Made by a program: the position numbers and the translations under genes. Positions 27,259 to 35,822 of a stretch of DNA of 39,201 bases are shown here, one piece after another. Position 1 is the stretch's first letter; every line of letters begins with the position of its first letter. Under the pieces are notes generated by a model that did no database searches, had not been told where the DNA came from, and saw only the letters and a program-made list of their open reading frames with translations. The stretch is taken from contig JAADDR010000168.1 in assembly GCA_013153865.1 (NCBI GenBank), positions 1 through 39,201 on the forward strand, in the 5' to 3' direction. This DNA is from Chlorobiota bacterium (GTDB lineage Bacteria; Bacteroidota; Bacteroidia; Bacteroidales; JAADGE01).

Positions 27259-28887
27259 ATGTTTATTTTAATGGTTGTTATTTTTATTCTGGGGTATATT
27301 ATGATAGCATTGGAGCACCCTATAAAAATTGATAAAGCGGCTTCCGCTTTGCTTATGGGGGCTGTATTGTGGGCAATATACGCATTCAACGGACAAGAAA
27401 TTTTGAGCTTGGGATACAGTCGTGCATGGCAACATTTCAGCGAAATGAACCCGGAATTATCCGGAACGGCAGAAGGGATAAAAGAATTTATAACTAAGCA
27501 TGATGTTATGGAACATCTTGCGGATATATCGACTATACTTTTCTTTTTGCTCGGTGCAATGACTATAGTAGAAATAGTTGACCAGCATGAAGGATTTAAA
27601 ATTATTACCGACAGAATTAAGACCACCAAAAAAGTGAAATTGTTGTGGGTCTTGAGTATTCTGACTTTTTTTATGTCTGCTGTTTTAGATAACTTAACAA
27701 CAACAATTGTTATAATAGCTTTATTAAGAAAATTGGTTGACGATAAACAAACAAGATGGTTTTTTGCGGCAATGGTTGTAGTAGCCGCAAACGCAGGAGG
27801 AGCTTTTTCTCCTATCGGAGATGTTACAACCATTATGCTTTGGATAGGAGGGCAGGTTACCACGGCTAATATTATAATGAAATTGTTTATTCCGAGTTTA
27901 TTTACAATGATAATACCGTTGCTTCTTTTATCATTTACTTTAAAAGGAGAAGTAACCAGACCCGAAAACGTGCCTGCCGGTGAAGATGAAGTTACCACTA
28001 CACCTAAACAACAAATTATAATGCTTGTAATGGGAGTATCCGCTTTATTGTTTGTGCCGGTTTTTAAAACAGTAACTCATTTACCTCCTTATCTCGGAAT
28101 GCTTCTAGGACTGAGCATTATTTGGATAGCAACGGAAATCATGCATAAAAAAGCCAAATCTAATTATGAAGGAGATTTTAAATTGTCGGTAAATACTATT
28201 CTTACAAGAGTAGATGTACCTACAATTTTCTTTTTCCTCGGAATATTAACCGCCGTTGCAGCTTTAGAATCGGCAGGACATTTAGATTTGCTTGCAACAT
28301 CTCTTAAAGACTGGGGACTCGGAGTATATCCCGTTGCAATTATTATCGGATTACTGTCATCAGTTGTGGATAACGTTCCGTTGGTAGCAGCTTCAATGGG
28401 TATGTATCCGATAGATCCTTTTCATGTTCAATATATGCAAGACGGAATATTTTGGGAATTAATTGCTTATACGGCAGGAACCGGCGGAAGTATTTTAATT
28501 ATCGGCTCTGCTGCCGGAGTTGCGGCAATGGGTATGGAAAAAATAGATTTTATTTGGTATATGAAGAAAATAAGTTTGTTGGCTTTACTCGGATTCTTTG
28601 CCGGTGCGGGAACTTATTATATTCAAGAGATGTTTATGCAGGAAGGACTTGAAGCAAAAATTATTTCTTTTGATAAAATACCGGCTAAAGCACAAGAAAA
28701 AATAACAGCCGACTTTTCCGATTATACCGTAAAAGATGTAGAAAAATATATTGAGGGAGGAAAAGAACTTGTCGGATATGTTGTTGAAGCCGAAAAAGAC
28801 GGAAAGCTATATGATATTCGGTTTGATAAAGACGGAAAATTTATGGAAGTTAAAGATGACGTAGAATCTCCTCACGAGTTAAATTAA
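27259..28887 (+). CDS. nhaD: Na+/H+ antiporter NhaD family with C-terminal PepSY-like extension
   Basis: FILGYIMIALEHPIKIDKAASALLMG, VLDNLTTTIVIIALLRKL, AANAGGAFSPIGDVTTIMLWIGGQV, SSVVDNVPLVAASMGMY (NhaD/ArsB-type motifs). The last ~83 aa are soluble-looking. Confidence 0.9.
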   Translation: MFILMVVIFILGYIMIALEHPIKIDKAASALLMGAVLWAIYAFNGQEILSLGYSRAWQHFSEMNPELSGTAEGIKEFITKHDVMEHLADISTILFFLLGAMTIVEIVDQHEGFKIITDRIKTTKKVKLLWVLSILTFFMSAVLDNLTTTIVIIALLRKLVDDKQTRWFFAAMVVVAANAGGAFSPIGDVTTIMLWIGGQVTTANIIMKLFIPSLFTMIIPLLLLSFTLKGEVTRPENVPAGEDEVTTTPKQQIIMLVMGVSALLFVPVFKTVTHLPPYLGMLLGLSIIWIATEIMHKKAKSNYEGDFKLSVNTILTRVDVPTIFFFLGILTAVAALESAGHLDLLATSLKDWGLGVYPVAIIIGLLSSVVDNVPLVAASMGMYPIDPFHVQYMQDGIFWELIAYTAGTGGSILIIGSAAGVAAMGMEKIDFIWYMKKISLLALLGFFAGAGTYYIQEMFMQEGLEAKIISFDKIPAKAQEKITADFSDYTVKDVEKYIEGGKELVGYVVEAEKDGKLYDIRFDKDGKFMEVKDDVESPHELN

Positions 28888-28911
28888 GAAATTTTTTTAC
28901 AGATATTTACT

Positions 28912-28945
28912 GCGAGCATTATGTTGTGTAATGCTCGCTTTTTAT
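28912..28945 (+). terminator. Intrinsic terminator downstream of nhaD
   Basis: gcgagcatt (28912-28920) / aatgctcgc (28930-28938) followed by tttttattt. Confidence 0.75.
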
Positions 28946-28985
28946 TTATTTAGTTTTATATTTGCAATCGAACATTTAAGAAAAA

Positions 28986-29777
28986 ATGATTTACGTAAAA
29001 ACAAAAGAAGAAATAGAATTAATGCGCGAAAGTGCATTGGCGGTATCAAGAACTTTAGCATTAATAGCCGAGTATATAGACGAAGGAGTTACTACCGGCA
29101 GATTAGATAAACTTGCGGAAGAATTTATAAGAGACAACGGCGGCGAACCCTCATTTAAAGGGTATCACGGTTTTCCGGCTACATTATGTATGTCTGTTAA
29201 CGAAGAAGTAGTACACGGTATTCCGGGTAAATATGCTCTAAAAAGCGGAGATGTTATTTCTGTTGATTGCGGAGTATATAAAAACGGGTTTCACGGAGAT
29301 CATGCTTACTCTTTTAAAATAGGAAATGTAAAACCCGAAGTTTCAAAATTACTGAAAATTACCAAAGAATCTTTATATAAAGGTATAGAAGCGGCAAAAA
29401 CAGGAAACAGAATCGGAGATATAGGATTTGCAATTCAAGATTATGTCCGGAAACACGGTTACTCGGTGGTCAGAGAACTTACGGGGCACGGTTTGGGGCG
29501 AGAGCTTCATGAAGAACCTCCCGTACCCAATTACGGTAAAAGAGGGAGAGGCGCAAAAATTACGGAAGGTATGGTAATAGCAATTGAACCGATGATTAAT
29601 CTCGGGAAAAAAAACGTTCGACAATTAGCCGACGGATGGACTATAGTTACCGAAGACAAAAAACCTTCGGCTCATTTCGAGCATGATATAGCAATAATAA
29701 ACGGACAGCCGGAAATATTATCCACCTTTGAATATTTAGAAGATGTTTTAAGGAAAAGAGGAATGGAAATAAGCTGA
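28986..29777 (+). CDS. map: Type I methionine aminopeptidase
   Basis: KTKEEIELMRESALAVSRTL, SVNEEVVHGIPG, SVDCGVYKNGFHGDHAYSF, GHGLGRELHEEPPVPNYG, AIEPMI metal-ligand motifs. Confidence 0.96.
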   Translation: MIYVKTKEEIELMRESALAVSRTLALIAEYIDEGVTTGRLDKLAEEFIRDNGGEPSFKGYHGFPATLCMSVNEEVVHGIPGKYALKSGDVISVDCGVYKNGFHGDHAYSFKIGNVKPEVSKLLKITKESLYKGIEAAKTGNRIGDIGFAIQDYVRKHGYSVVRELTGHGLGRELHEEPPVPNYGKRGRGAKITEGMVIAIEPMINLGKKNVRQLADGWTIVTEDKKPSAHFEHDIAIINGQPEILSTFEYLEDVLRKRGMEIS

Positions 29778-29784
29778 TATAAAA

Positions 29785-29816
29785 AAGACACGAATATATC
29801 AACTCTCGTGTCTTCT
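29785..29816. terminator. Intrinsic terminator between map and the 29857-29955 small ORF
   Basis: aagacacga (29785-29793) / tcgtgtctt (29806-29814). The A-run before the stem (aaaaaa) gives a stronger U-tract on the minus strand than on the plus strand. Confidence 0.7.
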
Positions 29817-29856
29817 TTTAACGATAATTAAAATTTAATTATGAGAATCACAATGT

Positions 29857-29955
29857 TTACGCTTTTTCTACTAATTTAATGAATTTTTCCAATAATTCAT
29901 CAACAACTACTTCGGTATCGCTCTGGCTTTGATTATTTTTTACTTGTTCATTCAT
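29857..29955 (-). CDS. Candidate small protein, 32 aa (MNEQVKNNQSQSDTEVVVDELLEKFIKLVEKA)
   Basis: Not in the ORF track (below its length cutoff). ATG at plus 29955-29953, TAA at 29859-29857; Bacteroidota-like codon choice, amphipathic helical C-terminus, followed by a terminator with a minus-strand U-tract. Confidence 0.4.
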   Translation of the reverse strand: MNEQVKNNQSQSDTEVVVDELLEKFIKLVEKA

Positions 29956-30114
29956 AGCTTTCGGGATTTTAAAGATTTAAGGTTGCTTTCTGTTTTAAGA
30001 TACGTAATTCGGACAAAAAGGTTTCATTTTTTCTTAAAAAAATGCGAAAAAAATGAAAAGAAAATTTTAAAAGCCGAAATTTCCGTTAATTTTGTAGTAA
30101 AAAAATATTAATTT

Positions 30115-30561
30115 ATGATAACACTGAAAGAAGGAGACAAAGCTCCCTGTATTGAAAAAATAACAGATTTAAAAAAACTGAAAGGCAAAAAACTTATTTT
30201 ATATTTTTATCCCAAAGACAATACTCCCGGATGCACCAACGAAGCGTTAAACCTCAAAGAACATTACGAAGAACTTAAAAAAGACGGCTTCGAGGTTATC
30301 GGCGTAAGTCCCGATTCGGAAGAAAAACATAAAAAATTTGCAGAAAAATATAACCTTCCGTTTAAGTTAATACCTGATACCGATAAAGAAATATTAAAAA
30401 AATTCGGTGTTTGGGGCGAAAAAAAGATGTACGGAAGAACTTACGAAGGTGTTCATCGCACAACTTTTATCATAGATGAAAACGGGACAATAATAAAGAT
30501 ATTTCCTAAAGTGAAAACAAAAGAACATTACGAACAAATAATGAAAGCATTAAACAATTAA
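30115..30561 (+). CDS. bcp: Peroxiredoxin, BCP/PrxQ family
   Basis: [74 protein letters not shown]. Confidence 0.93.
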   Translation: MITLKEGDKAPCIEKITDLKKLKGKKLILYFYPKDNTPGCTNEALNLKEHYEELKKDGFEVIGVSPDSEEKHKKFAEKYNLPFKLIPDTDKEILKKFGVWGEKKMYGRTYEGVHRTTFIIDENGTIIKIFPKVKTKEHYEQIMKALNN

Positions 30562-30565
30562 CAAT

Positions 30566-31585
30566 ATGGCAAAAAAAGAACAAGATATTAAAGCCGCAAA
30601 ATTACAGGCATTACAGTCAACACTTAATAAAATAGACAAAGAATACGGAAAAGGTACCGTCATGAAATTGGATTCTGCAGCCGTAGCCGATATCCCGGCT
30701 ATATCGACAGGTTCCATAGGATTGGACTATGCACTCGGAATAGGAGGAGTACCTCGCGGAAGAGTTATAGAAATTTACGGTCCGGAATCCTCCGGAAAAA
30801 CAACTCTGGCACTTCATATTATTGCCGAAGCTCAAAAACAAGACGGTATTGCCGCTTTTATTGACGCAGAACATGCTTTTGACAGTTATTACGCCAAAAA
30901 TTTAGGAATTGACATTGATAACCTGCTGATATCTCAGCCCGATAACGGCGAACAAGCTCTCGAAATTACGGACCATTTAATACGTTCGGGTGCCGTTGAC
31001 GTTATAGTTATAGATTCGGTTGCGGCACTTACACCCAGAGCCGAAATCGAGGGAGATATGGGCGACTCAAAAATGGGACTGCAAGCACGACTGATGTCTC
31101 AAGCATTAAGAAAACTGACTTCGACAATAGGCAAAACCAATACATGCGTTATTTTTATCAATCAATTACGCGAAAAAATAGGAGTAATGTTCGGAAATCC
31201 CGAAACCACAACCGGAGGGAATGCCTTAAAATTTTATGCTTCGGTTAGACTTGACGTAAGAAGAATAGGACAAATAAAAGACGATACGGATGTTACCGGA
31301 AATAAAACTCGAGTAAAAGTAGTAAAAAACAAAGTAGCTCCGCCTTTCAAAAAAGCCGAATTTGATATTATATACGGAGAAGGAATTTCCAAAACGGGTG
31401 AAATAACAGATTTGGGCGTAGAATATAACATTATACAAAAAAGCGGTTCATGGTACAGTTACGGAGATACAAAATTAGGACAAGGTCGCGAAGCTGTTAA
31501 AAAAATATTATCAGACAATATCGAGCTTGCGGAAGAAATAGAAAATAAAATAAGAGAACGCTTAAAAAACGGCAGTCCGGAATAA
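30566..31585 (+). CDS. recA: Recombinase RecA
   Basis: [87 protein letters not shown]. Confidence 0.98.
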   Translation: MAKKEQDIKAAKLQALQSTLNKIDKEYGKGTVMKLDSAAVADIPAISTGSIGLDYALGIGGVPRGRVIEIYGPESSGKTTLALHIIAEAQKQDGIAAFIDAEHAFDSYYAKNLGIDIDNLLISQPDNGEQALEITDHLIRSGAVDVIVIDSVAALTPRAEIEGDMGDSKMGLQARLMSQALRKLTSTIGKTNTCVIFINQLREKIGVMFGNPETTTGGNALKFYASVRLDVRRIGQIKDDTDVTGNKTRVKVVKNKVAPPFKKAEFDIIYGEGISKTGEITDLGVEYNIIQKSGSWYSYGDTKLGQGREAVKKILSDNIELAEEIENKIRERLKNGSPE

Positions 31586-31593
31586 AAATAAAA

Positions 31594-32349
31594 TTAATAC
31601 AACAATCGTCTTTTAAATTCGGATACGATAATTGCCGCGGCAACTGAGGCATTGAGAGATTCTCCGGTTTCGGATTCATTAAAACGGGGAATGTAAAGCC
31701 GGGTTTTTATATACCCGGCAATCGTTTCCGATATTCCGTTTCCTTCATTGCCTATTACAATTATGCCTTTGCGGCTTAATTTCGTTTCGTAAATATTACT
31801 GCCGTTTAAAAATGTACCGTAAACAGGCAAATCAGGAGGCAGGTTTTTGAAAAAATCTTTTCCCGTATAATGAACTTTTACCGAAGCAACGGCACCCGCA
31901 GTTGCCTGAACTGTTTTCGGATTGTAAACATCGGCGGTATCTTTAGAGCAAAAAATATTCTTTATGCCGAACCAGTCGGCAGTTCGTATAACAGTCCCGA
32001 GATTTCCGGGGTTTTGCAACCCGTCAAGATATAAGCTTAAAGATTCCGAAATTGTTTTTAAGTCCGTATCATACTTCGGAATTTCAAAAACACCTATTAT
32101 TTCGGGAGCGGTTTTAAGAAAACTTATTTTCTTAATATCAGAATAATTCGTTTCTATAAACTCAAATTCGTTATTGTTTTTCGGTAAATTAATATTTTTA
32201 TTTACAGAAATTATAAATTTCGGCTTGATTTCCGATTTAAGCAGTTCCGAAACAGATTTTTTACCTTCGGCAATAAATAAATTATGTTTTATTCTGAATT
32301 TTCTTAATTTTAAAGAATTAAAAAATTTAATTTTGTTTTTTGATAACAT
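31594..32349 (-). CDS. TrmH/SpoU family RNA 2'-O-methyltransferase
   Basis: LDGLQNPGNLGTVIRTADWFGIKNIFCS, GIIVIGNEGNGIS, IPRFNESETGESLNASVAAAIIVSEF (SPOUT motifs 1-3). Confidence 0.93.
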   Translation of the reverse strand: MLSKNKIKFFNSLKLRKFRIKHNLFIAEGKKSVSELLKSEIKPKFIISVNKNINLPKNNNEFEFIETNYSDIKKISFLKTAPEIIGVFEIPKYDTDLKTISESLSLYLDGLQNPGNLGTVIRTADWFGIKNIFCSKDTADVYNPKTVQATAGAVASVKVHYTGKDFFKNLPPDLPVYGTFLNGSNIYETKLSRKGIIVIGNEGNGISETIAGYIKTRLYIPRFNESETGESLNASVAAAIIVSEFKRRLLY

Positions 32350-32365
32350 AGGAAACCGAAATTAT

Positions 32366-34945
32366 ATGAATTTACGCAAAATAAATCATTTTAATCGATA
32401 TTTTCCGATTATTGTCGGAATGATTTGGTTGCTCTTTTCATGTAATTTAACCAAAAATGTTGCCGATAACGAGCAACTGCTGGTAAAAAACAAAGTCGAA
32501 ATTAAAGCAAAACATTTTAAACAAAATAAAGCCGGATTCAACGCAAAAGACATAGAACAAATTTTAACTCCCGAACCTAATGCCCGGTTCTTGTTTTTTC
32601 CTTTAAAATTAGCAGTATATAACCTTTCCGACAAAGAAAAAATTGACCGTAAAAATAAACGCAAAACATCAAAATGCGTAAACAAAAAAGAAAAACGTCG
32701 CTCTAAACTTGCCAAAAAGTTAAAAACTTACGATAAAAAAAACGAAAACCTCTCGTCAGAATCACGCAAATACAAAAAATATGCAAGACGAATTTCTTCA
32801 TTACAAAACAGAGCAGAAAGGAACAATCTTAAAAAATGCGAAAAAAAACATTGGACAGAACGCCTCGGCGAAGCACCGGTTTTATATCGTTTAAACGATA
32901 AATACCGTAACCTTCGCAAAATAAGAATTTTCCTTAAAGCCAAAGGATACTACGACGCACGAATTACCGCCGAAAATAAAACTCGCAGATTTAACGAAAA
33001 AAAAGTAGTCGTAAAATACAAGATAGAACCGGATACTGTTCATAAAATCAGACACGTATATTACGAAATAGACGATAAAAACATAAGAAACATTGTTTTA
33101 AAAGACACCGTACATACTTTTCTTAAATCCGGAAAACGCTTTGACACGGGTTATTTGGAGAGCGAGCAGGAACGTCTGGCAAACCTGATACGAAATTCCG
33201 GTTATTATAATTTCTCCAAAGAATTTGTACGTTTTACGGCAGACACGATTAATAAACGTAAACAAGACGATATTTACGTAATAATAAAAAAAGATACATT
33301 AAACAATATATATAAAGATGTGTTCAAAAAATATATTATAAAAAACGTATTTATATACCCCGATTTTGATGCGAGAGAAGCACTTACACGCAAAGAAGAT
33401 TATTTTCTTTCCCATGACACTTTAATATATTATTCAAAAAACGATACAAAATATTATTTTCTGTATAATAAAATGCCGCGTATAAACCCTAAAGCGGTAA
33501 TGAAAGGTATTTACATAACTCCGGGCAAATATTTTAACCTGGATGATGTTAATGCAACCTACAGATATTTAGCTTCATTGCCGATAATAAAAATAGCAAA
33601 CGTAAAATTTACGGAAGATACGAAATACTCTTCAGACACACTTGCTTACTTAAATTGCGAGATTCGACTTACTCAGGCAAAATTACAATCGCGAAAAACA
33701 TCGGTGGAATTTACAAATACTTCCGGCAATTTGGGAGTGGGAGCAAATTTGTCTTATACTCACAATAATATCTTCAGAAATACCGAAGTTCTTGACCTCG
33801 GAGTAAAACTTGCTTTTAAAAGACTCTCAAAAAGCGATTCTTATGACGACAATTCATACGAAACATTCTTCGGAGGTTTTAACAGTCGCGAATACGGTAT
33901 AAACTTCAGTTTAAGATTTCCGAGATTAATGGCTCCCGTACCCATGAAAAAATTTATGAAACGAAGAAACCCTAAAACGGTTGTTTCCGGAAAATACGAT
34001 TTTTGGGATCATCCGGATTTCTCATATACCGTTGCCGGCGGAAATATCGGCTACTTTTGGAACTCCTCAAAAACAATATCTCACGGTTTTCTTCCGCTTA
34101 TCGCGGATATCGTGGAACTGAAAAATCCGAGCGACGATTTTTTGGAACTCATAAGCAAATTTCATCTCGAAGAAACATACGAAACTCATTTCATCTTCGG
34201 GTCTTCTTATAAATTTACTTACAATAACCAGTTTTACGAACGTAAAAGAAATACCGTATTTCTGTCGGCAGAAACAAAAATAGCCGGCAACAGTCTTGTA
34301 GCAATTATGGATTGGACAAACCGGGAAAAAGAAAACGGAAGTTATAAAATAAATGATATAGTATTTGCACAATTTATAAAAGGAGACATAGAATTAAGAT
34401 ATCATCTGAAACTATTAAGAGATAACGATAAAATAGCTTTTCGGTTTTTTTCGGGAATAGCTTATCCTTACGGAAACCTTAAAGTAATACCTTTCGGCGA
34501 ACGCTATTTTGTCGGAGGAGCAAACAGTATCAGAGCATGGCAAAGTCATTCGCTGGGTCCGGGTTCGTATGTAAAGAACGATTCACTCGAAAGTTTTCCT
34601 AACCAAACTGCCGACATACGTCTCGAAGCAAATATCGAATACCGCATGCATCTATTTTGGAAAATAGAAGGTGCAATATTTGCGGACGCAGGTAATATTT
34701 GGGCGGTAAACAGTCGCGATACGCGACCCGGAGCATTATTTCAATTCGATACTTTCTATAAAGAAATAGCCGTAGGAACAGGATACGGATTACGTCTCGA
34801 TTTAAGTTTCGTGTTGTTGCGGCTGGATATGGGGCTGAAACTTCGAGACCCGGAACTTCCGGAGTCAAGGCGTTGGATTATAGGAAACAGACCTTTTAAC
34901 CGGGATGATTGGACATTATTCTTTGCAATAGGATATCCGTTTTAG
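32366..34945 (+). CDS. BamA/TamA family outer membrane lipoprotein (TamL-like)
   Basis: Lipobox-like signal (IIVGMIWLLFSC), LKAKGYYDARI and RNSGYYNFSKEFV POTRA segments, C-terminal barrel with RYFVGGANSIRAWQSHSLGPGSY and ending FFAIGYPF. Likely start MNLRKINHFNRYF at 32366; the track start at 32174 overlaps the divergent methyltransferase. Confidence 0.88.
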   Translation: MNLRKINHFNRYFPIIVGMIWLLFSCNLTKNVADNEQLLVKNKVEIKAKHFKQNKAGFNAKDIEQILTPEPNARFLFFPLKLAVYNLSDKEKIDRKNKRKTSKCVNKKEKRRSKLAKKLKTYDKKNENLSSESRKYKKYARRISSLQNRAERNNLKKCEKKHWTERLGEAPVLYRLNDKYRNLRKIRIFLKAKGYYDARITAENKTRRFNEKKVVVKYKIEPDTVHKIRHVYYEIDDKNIRNIVLKDTVHTFLKSGKRFDTGYLESEQERLANLIRNSGYYNFSKEFVRFTADTINKRKQDDIYVIIKKDTLNNIYKDVFKKYIIKNVFIYPDFDAREALTRKEDYFLSHDTLIYYSKNDTKYYFLYNKMPRINPKAVMKGIYITPGKYFNLDDVNATYRYLASLPIIKIANVKFTEDTKYSSDTLAYLNCEIRLTQAKLQSRKTSVEFTNTSGNLGVGANLSYTHNNIFRNTEVLDLGVKLAFKRLSKSDSYDDNSYETFFGGFNSREYGINFSLRFPRLMAPVPMKKFMKRRNPKTVVSGKYDFWDHPDFSYTVAGGNIGYFWNSSKTISHGFLPLIADIVELKNPSDDFLELISKFHLEETYETHFIFGSSYKFTYNNQFYERKRNTVFLSAETKIAGNSLVAIMDWTNREKENGSYKINDIVFAQFIKGDIELRYHLKLLRDNDKIAFRFFSGIAYPYGNLKVIPFGERYFVGGANSIRAWQSHSLGPGSYVKNDSLESFPNQTADIRLEANIEYRMHLFWKIEGAIFADAGNIWAVNSRDTRPGALFQFDTFYKEIAVGTGYGLRLDLSFVLLRLDMGLKLRDPELPESRRWIIGNRPFNRDDWTLFFAIGYPF

Positions 34946-35721
34946 ACTTTTTCGTTATAAATCAAATCGGTAAGATATACAAACTCATCTGTGCTCAGTT
35001 GCTCCGGACGGCGGTCGAAAATCTTATTATCTGTATTAACGCCGGAAGTTAAGCTCTTCAAAGAATTACGAAGCGTTTTACGTCTTTTGTTAAAACTTGT
35101 TTTTACTATTTGCATAAAAAAATCTTCGTTGCAACTCAGTGTTTTATTCTCTTTGCGTTTTAACCGTATAACTCCCGATTTTACCTTAGGCGGAGGATAA
35201 AAAACATTTTCGTTTACGGTAAACAAATATTCCGTATCAAAATATGCTTGAACAAGAACACTTAATATACCGTATGTTTTGCTTCCGGGACCTGCGGTTA
35301 TGCGTTCGGAAACTTCTTTCTGAAACATACCGACAACTTCACCAACAACAGAACGTTCTTCGATAATCTTGAAAATAACGGGACCCGAAATGTTATACGG
35401 AAAATTTCCCGTTACGGCAACAATTTTATTCTTAAAATAACCGCTTAAATCAAACTTTAAAAAATCTTCGTTTAACAAATTATCCTTTAATTCGGGAAAA
35501 TGAGACTTTAAATATTCTACGGACTCTCTGTCTATTTCGATTACATGAAGACGTATGTTTTTTTTAAGTAAAAAACCCGTTAAAATACCCGTCCCTGCAC
35601 CCACCTCCATAACATCTTCGATATTATCGGCTTGTAATGAGTCAACAATCTTTTTTGCAATATTCTTATCTTTCAAAAAATGCTGACCGAGATATTTTTT
35701 CGGCTTTACCGTATTCCTCAT
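34942..35721 (-). CDS. rsmA: 16S rRNA (adenine(1518)-N(6)/adenine(1519)-N(6))-dimethyltransferase
   Basis: KKYLGQHFLKDKNIAKKIV, VMEVGAGTGILTGFL, VTGNFPYNISGPVIFKIIE, GMFQKEVSERI. Confidence 0.96.
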   Translation of the reverse strand: MRNTVKPKKYLGQHFLKDKNIAKKIVDSLQADNIEDVMEVGAGTGILTGFLLKKNIRLHVIEIDRESVEYLKSHFPELKDNLLNEDFLKFDLSGYFKNKIVAVTGNFPYNISGPVIFKIIEERSVVGEVVGMFQKEVSERITAGPGSKTYGILSVLVQAYFDTEYLFTVNENVFYPPPKVKSGVIRLKRKENKTLSCNEDFFMQIVKTSFNKRRKTLRNSLKSLTSGVNTDNKIFDRRPEQLSTDEFVYLTDLIYNEKV

Positions 35722-35822
35722 AACAATAAAATCAACCGTATTAAAGTTAATGCAAGTATAAGGATATTTTCCGTATATTTGTAAATCTCTCTGTTTTTTA
35801 TTTTTAAAAAAATAAATGTAAT

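Noticed and set aside
27249-27998. 249-aa minus-strand ORF inside nhaD
   Set aside because: Antisense to a clearly coding NhaD frame; low-complexity hydrophobic shadow ORF.
29929-30111. 60-aa plus-strand ORF upstream of bcp
   Set aside because: AT-rich intergenic frame overlapping the promoter region of bcp and the better-supported minus-strand small ORF; Phe/Lys-rich without motifs.
32174-32365. N-terminal 64-aa extension of the TamL-like ORF
   Set aside because: Overlaps the divergent methyltransferase; the signal peptide and lipobox follow the internal ATG at 32366, so the extension is not coding.
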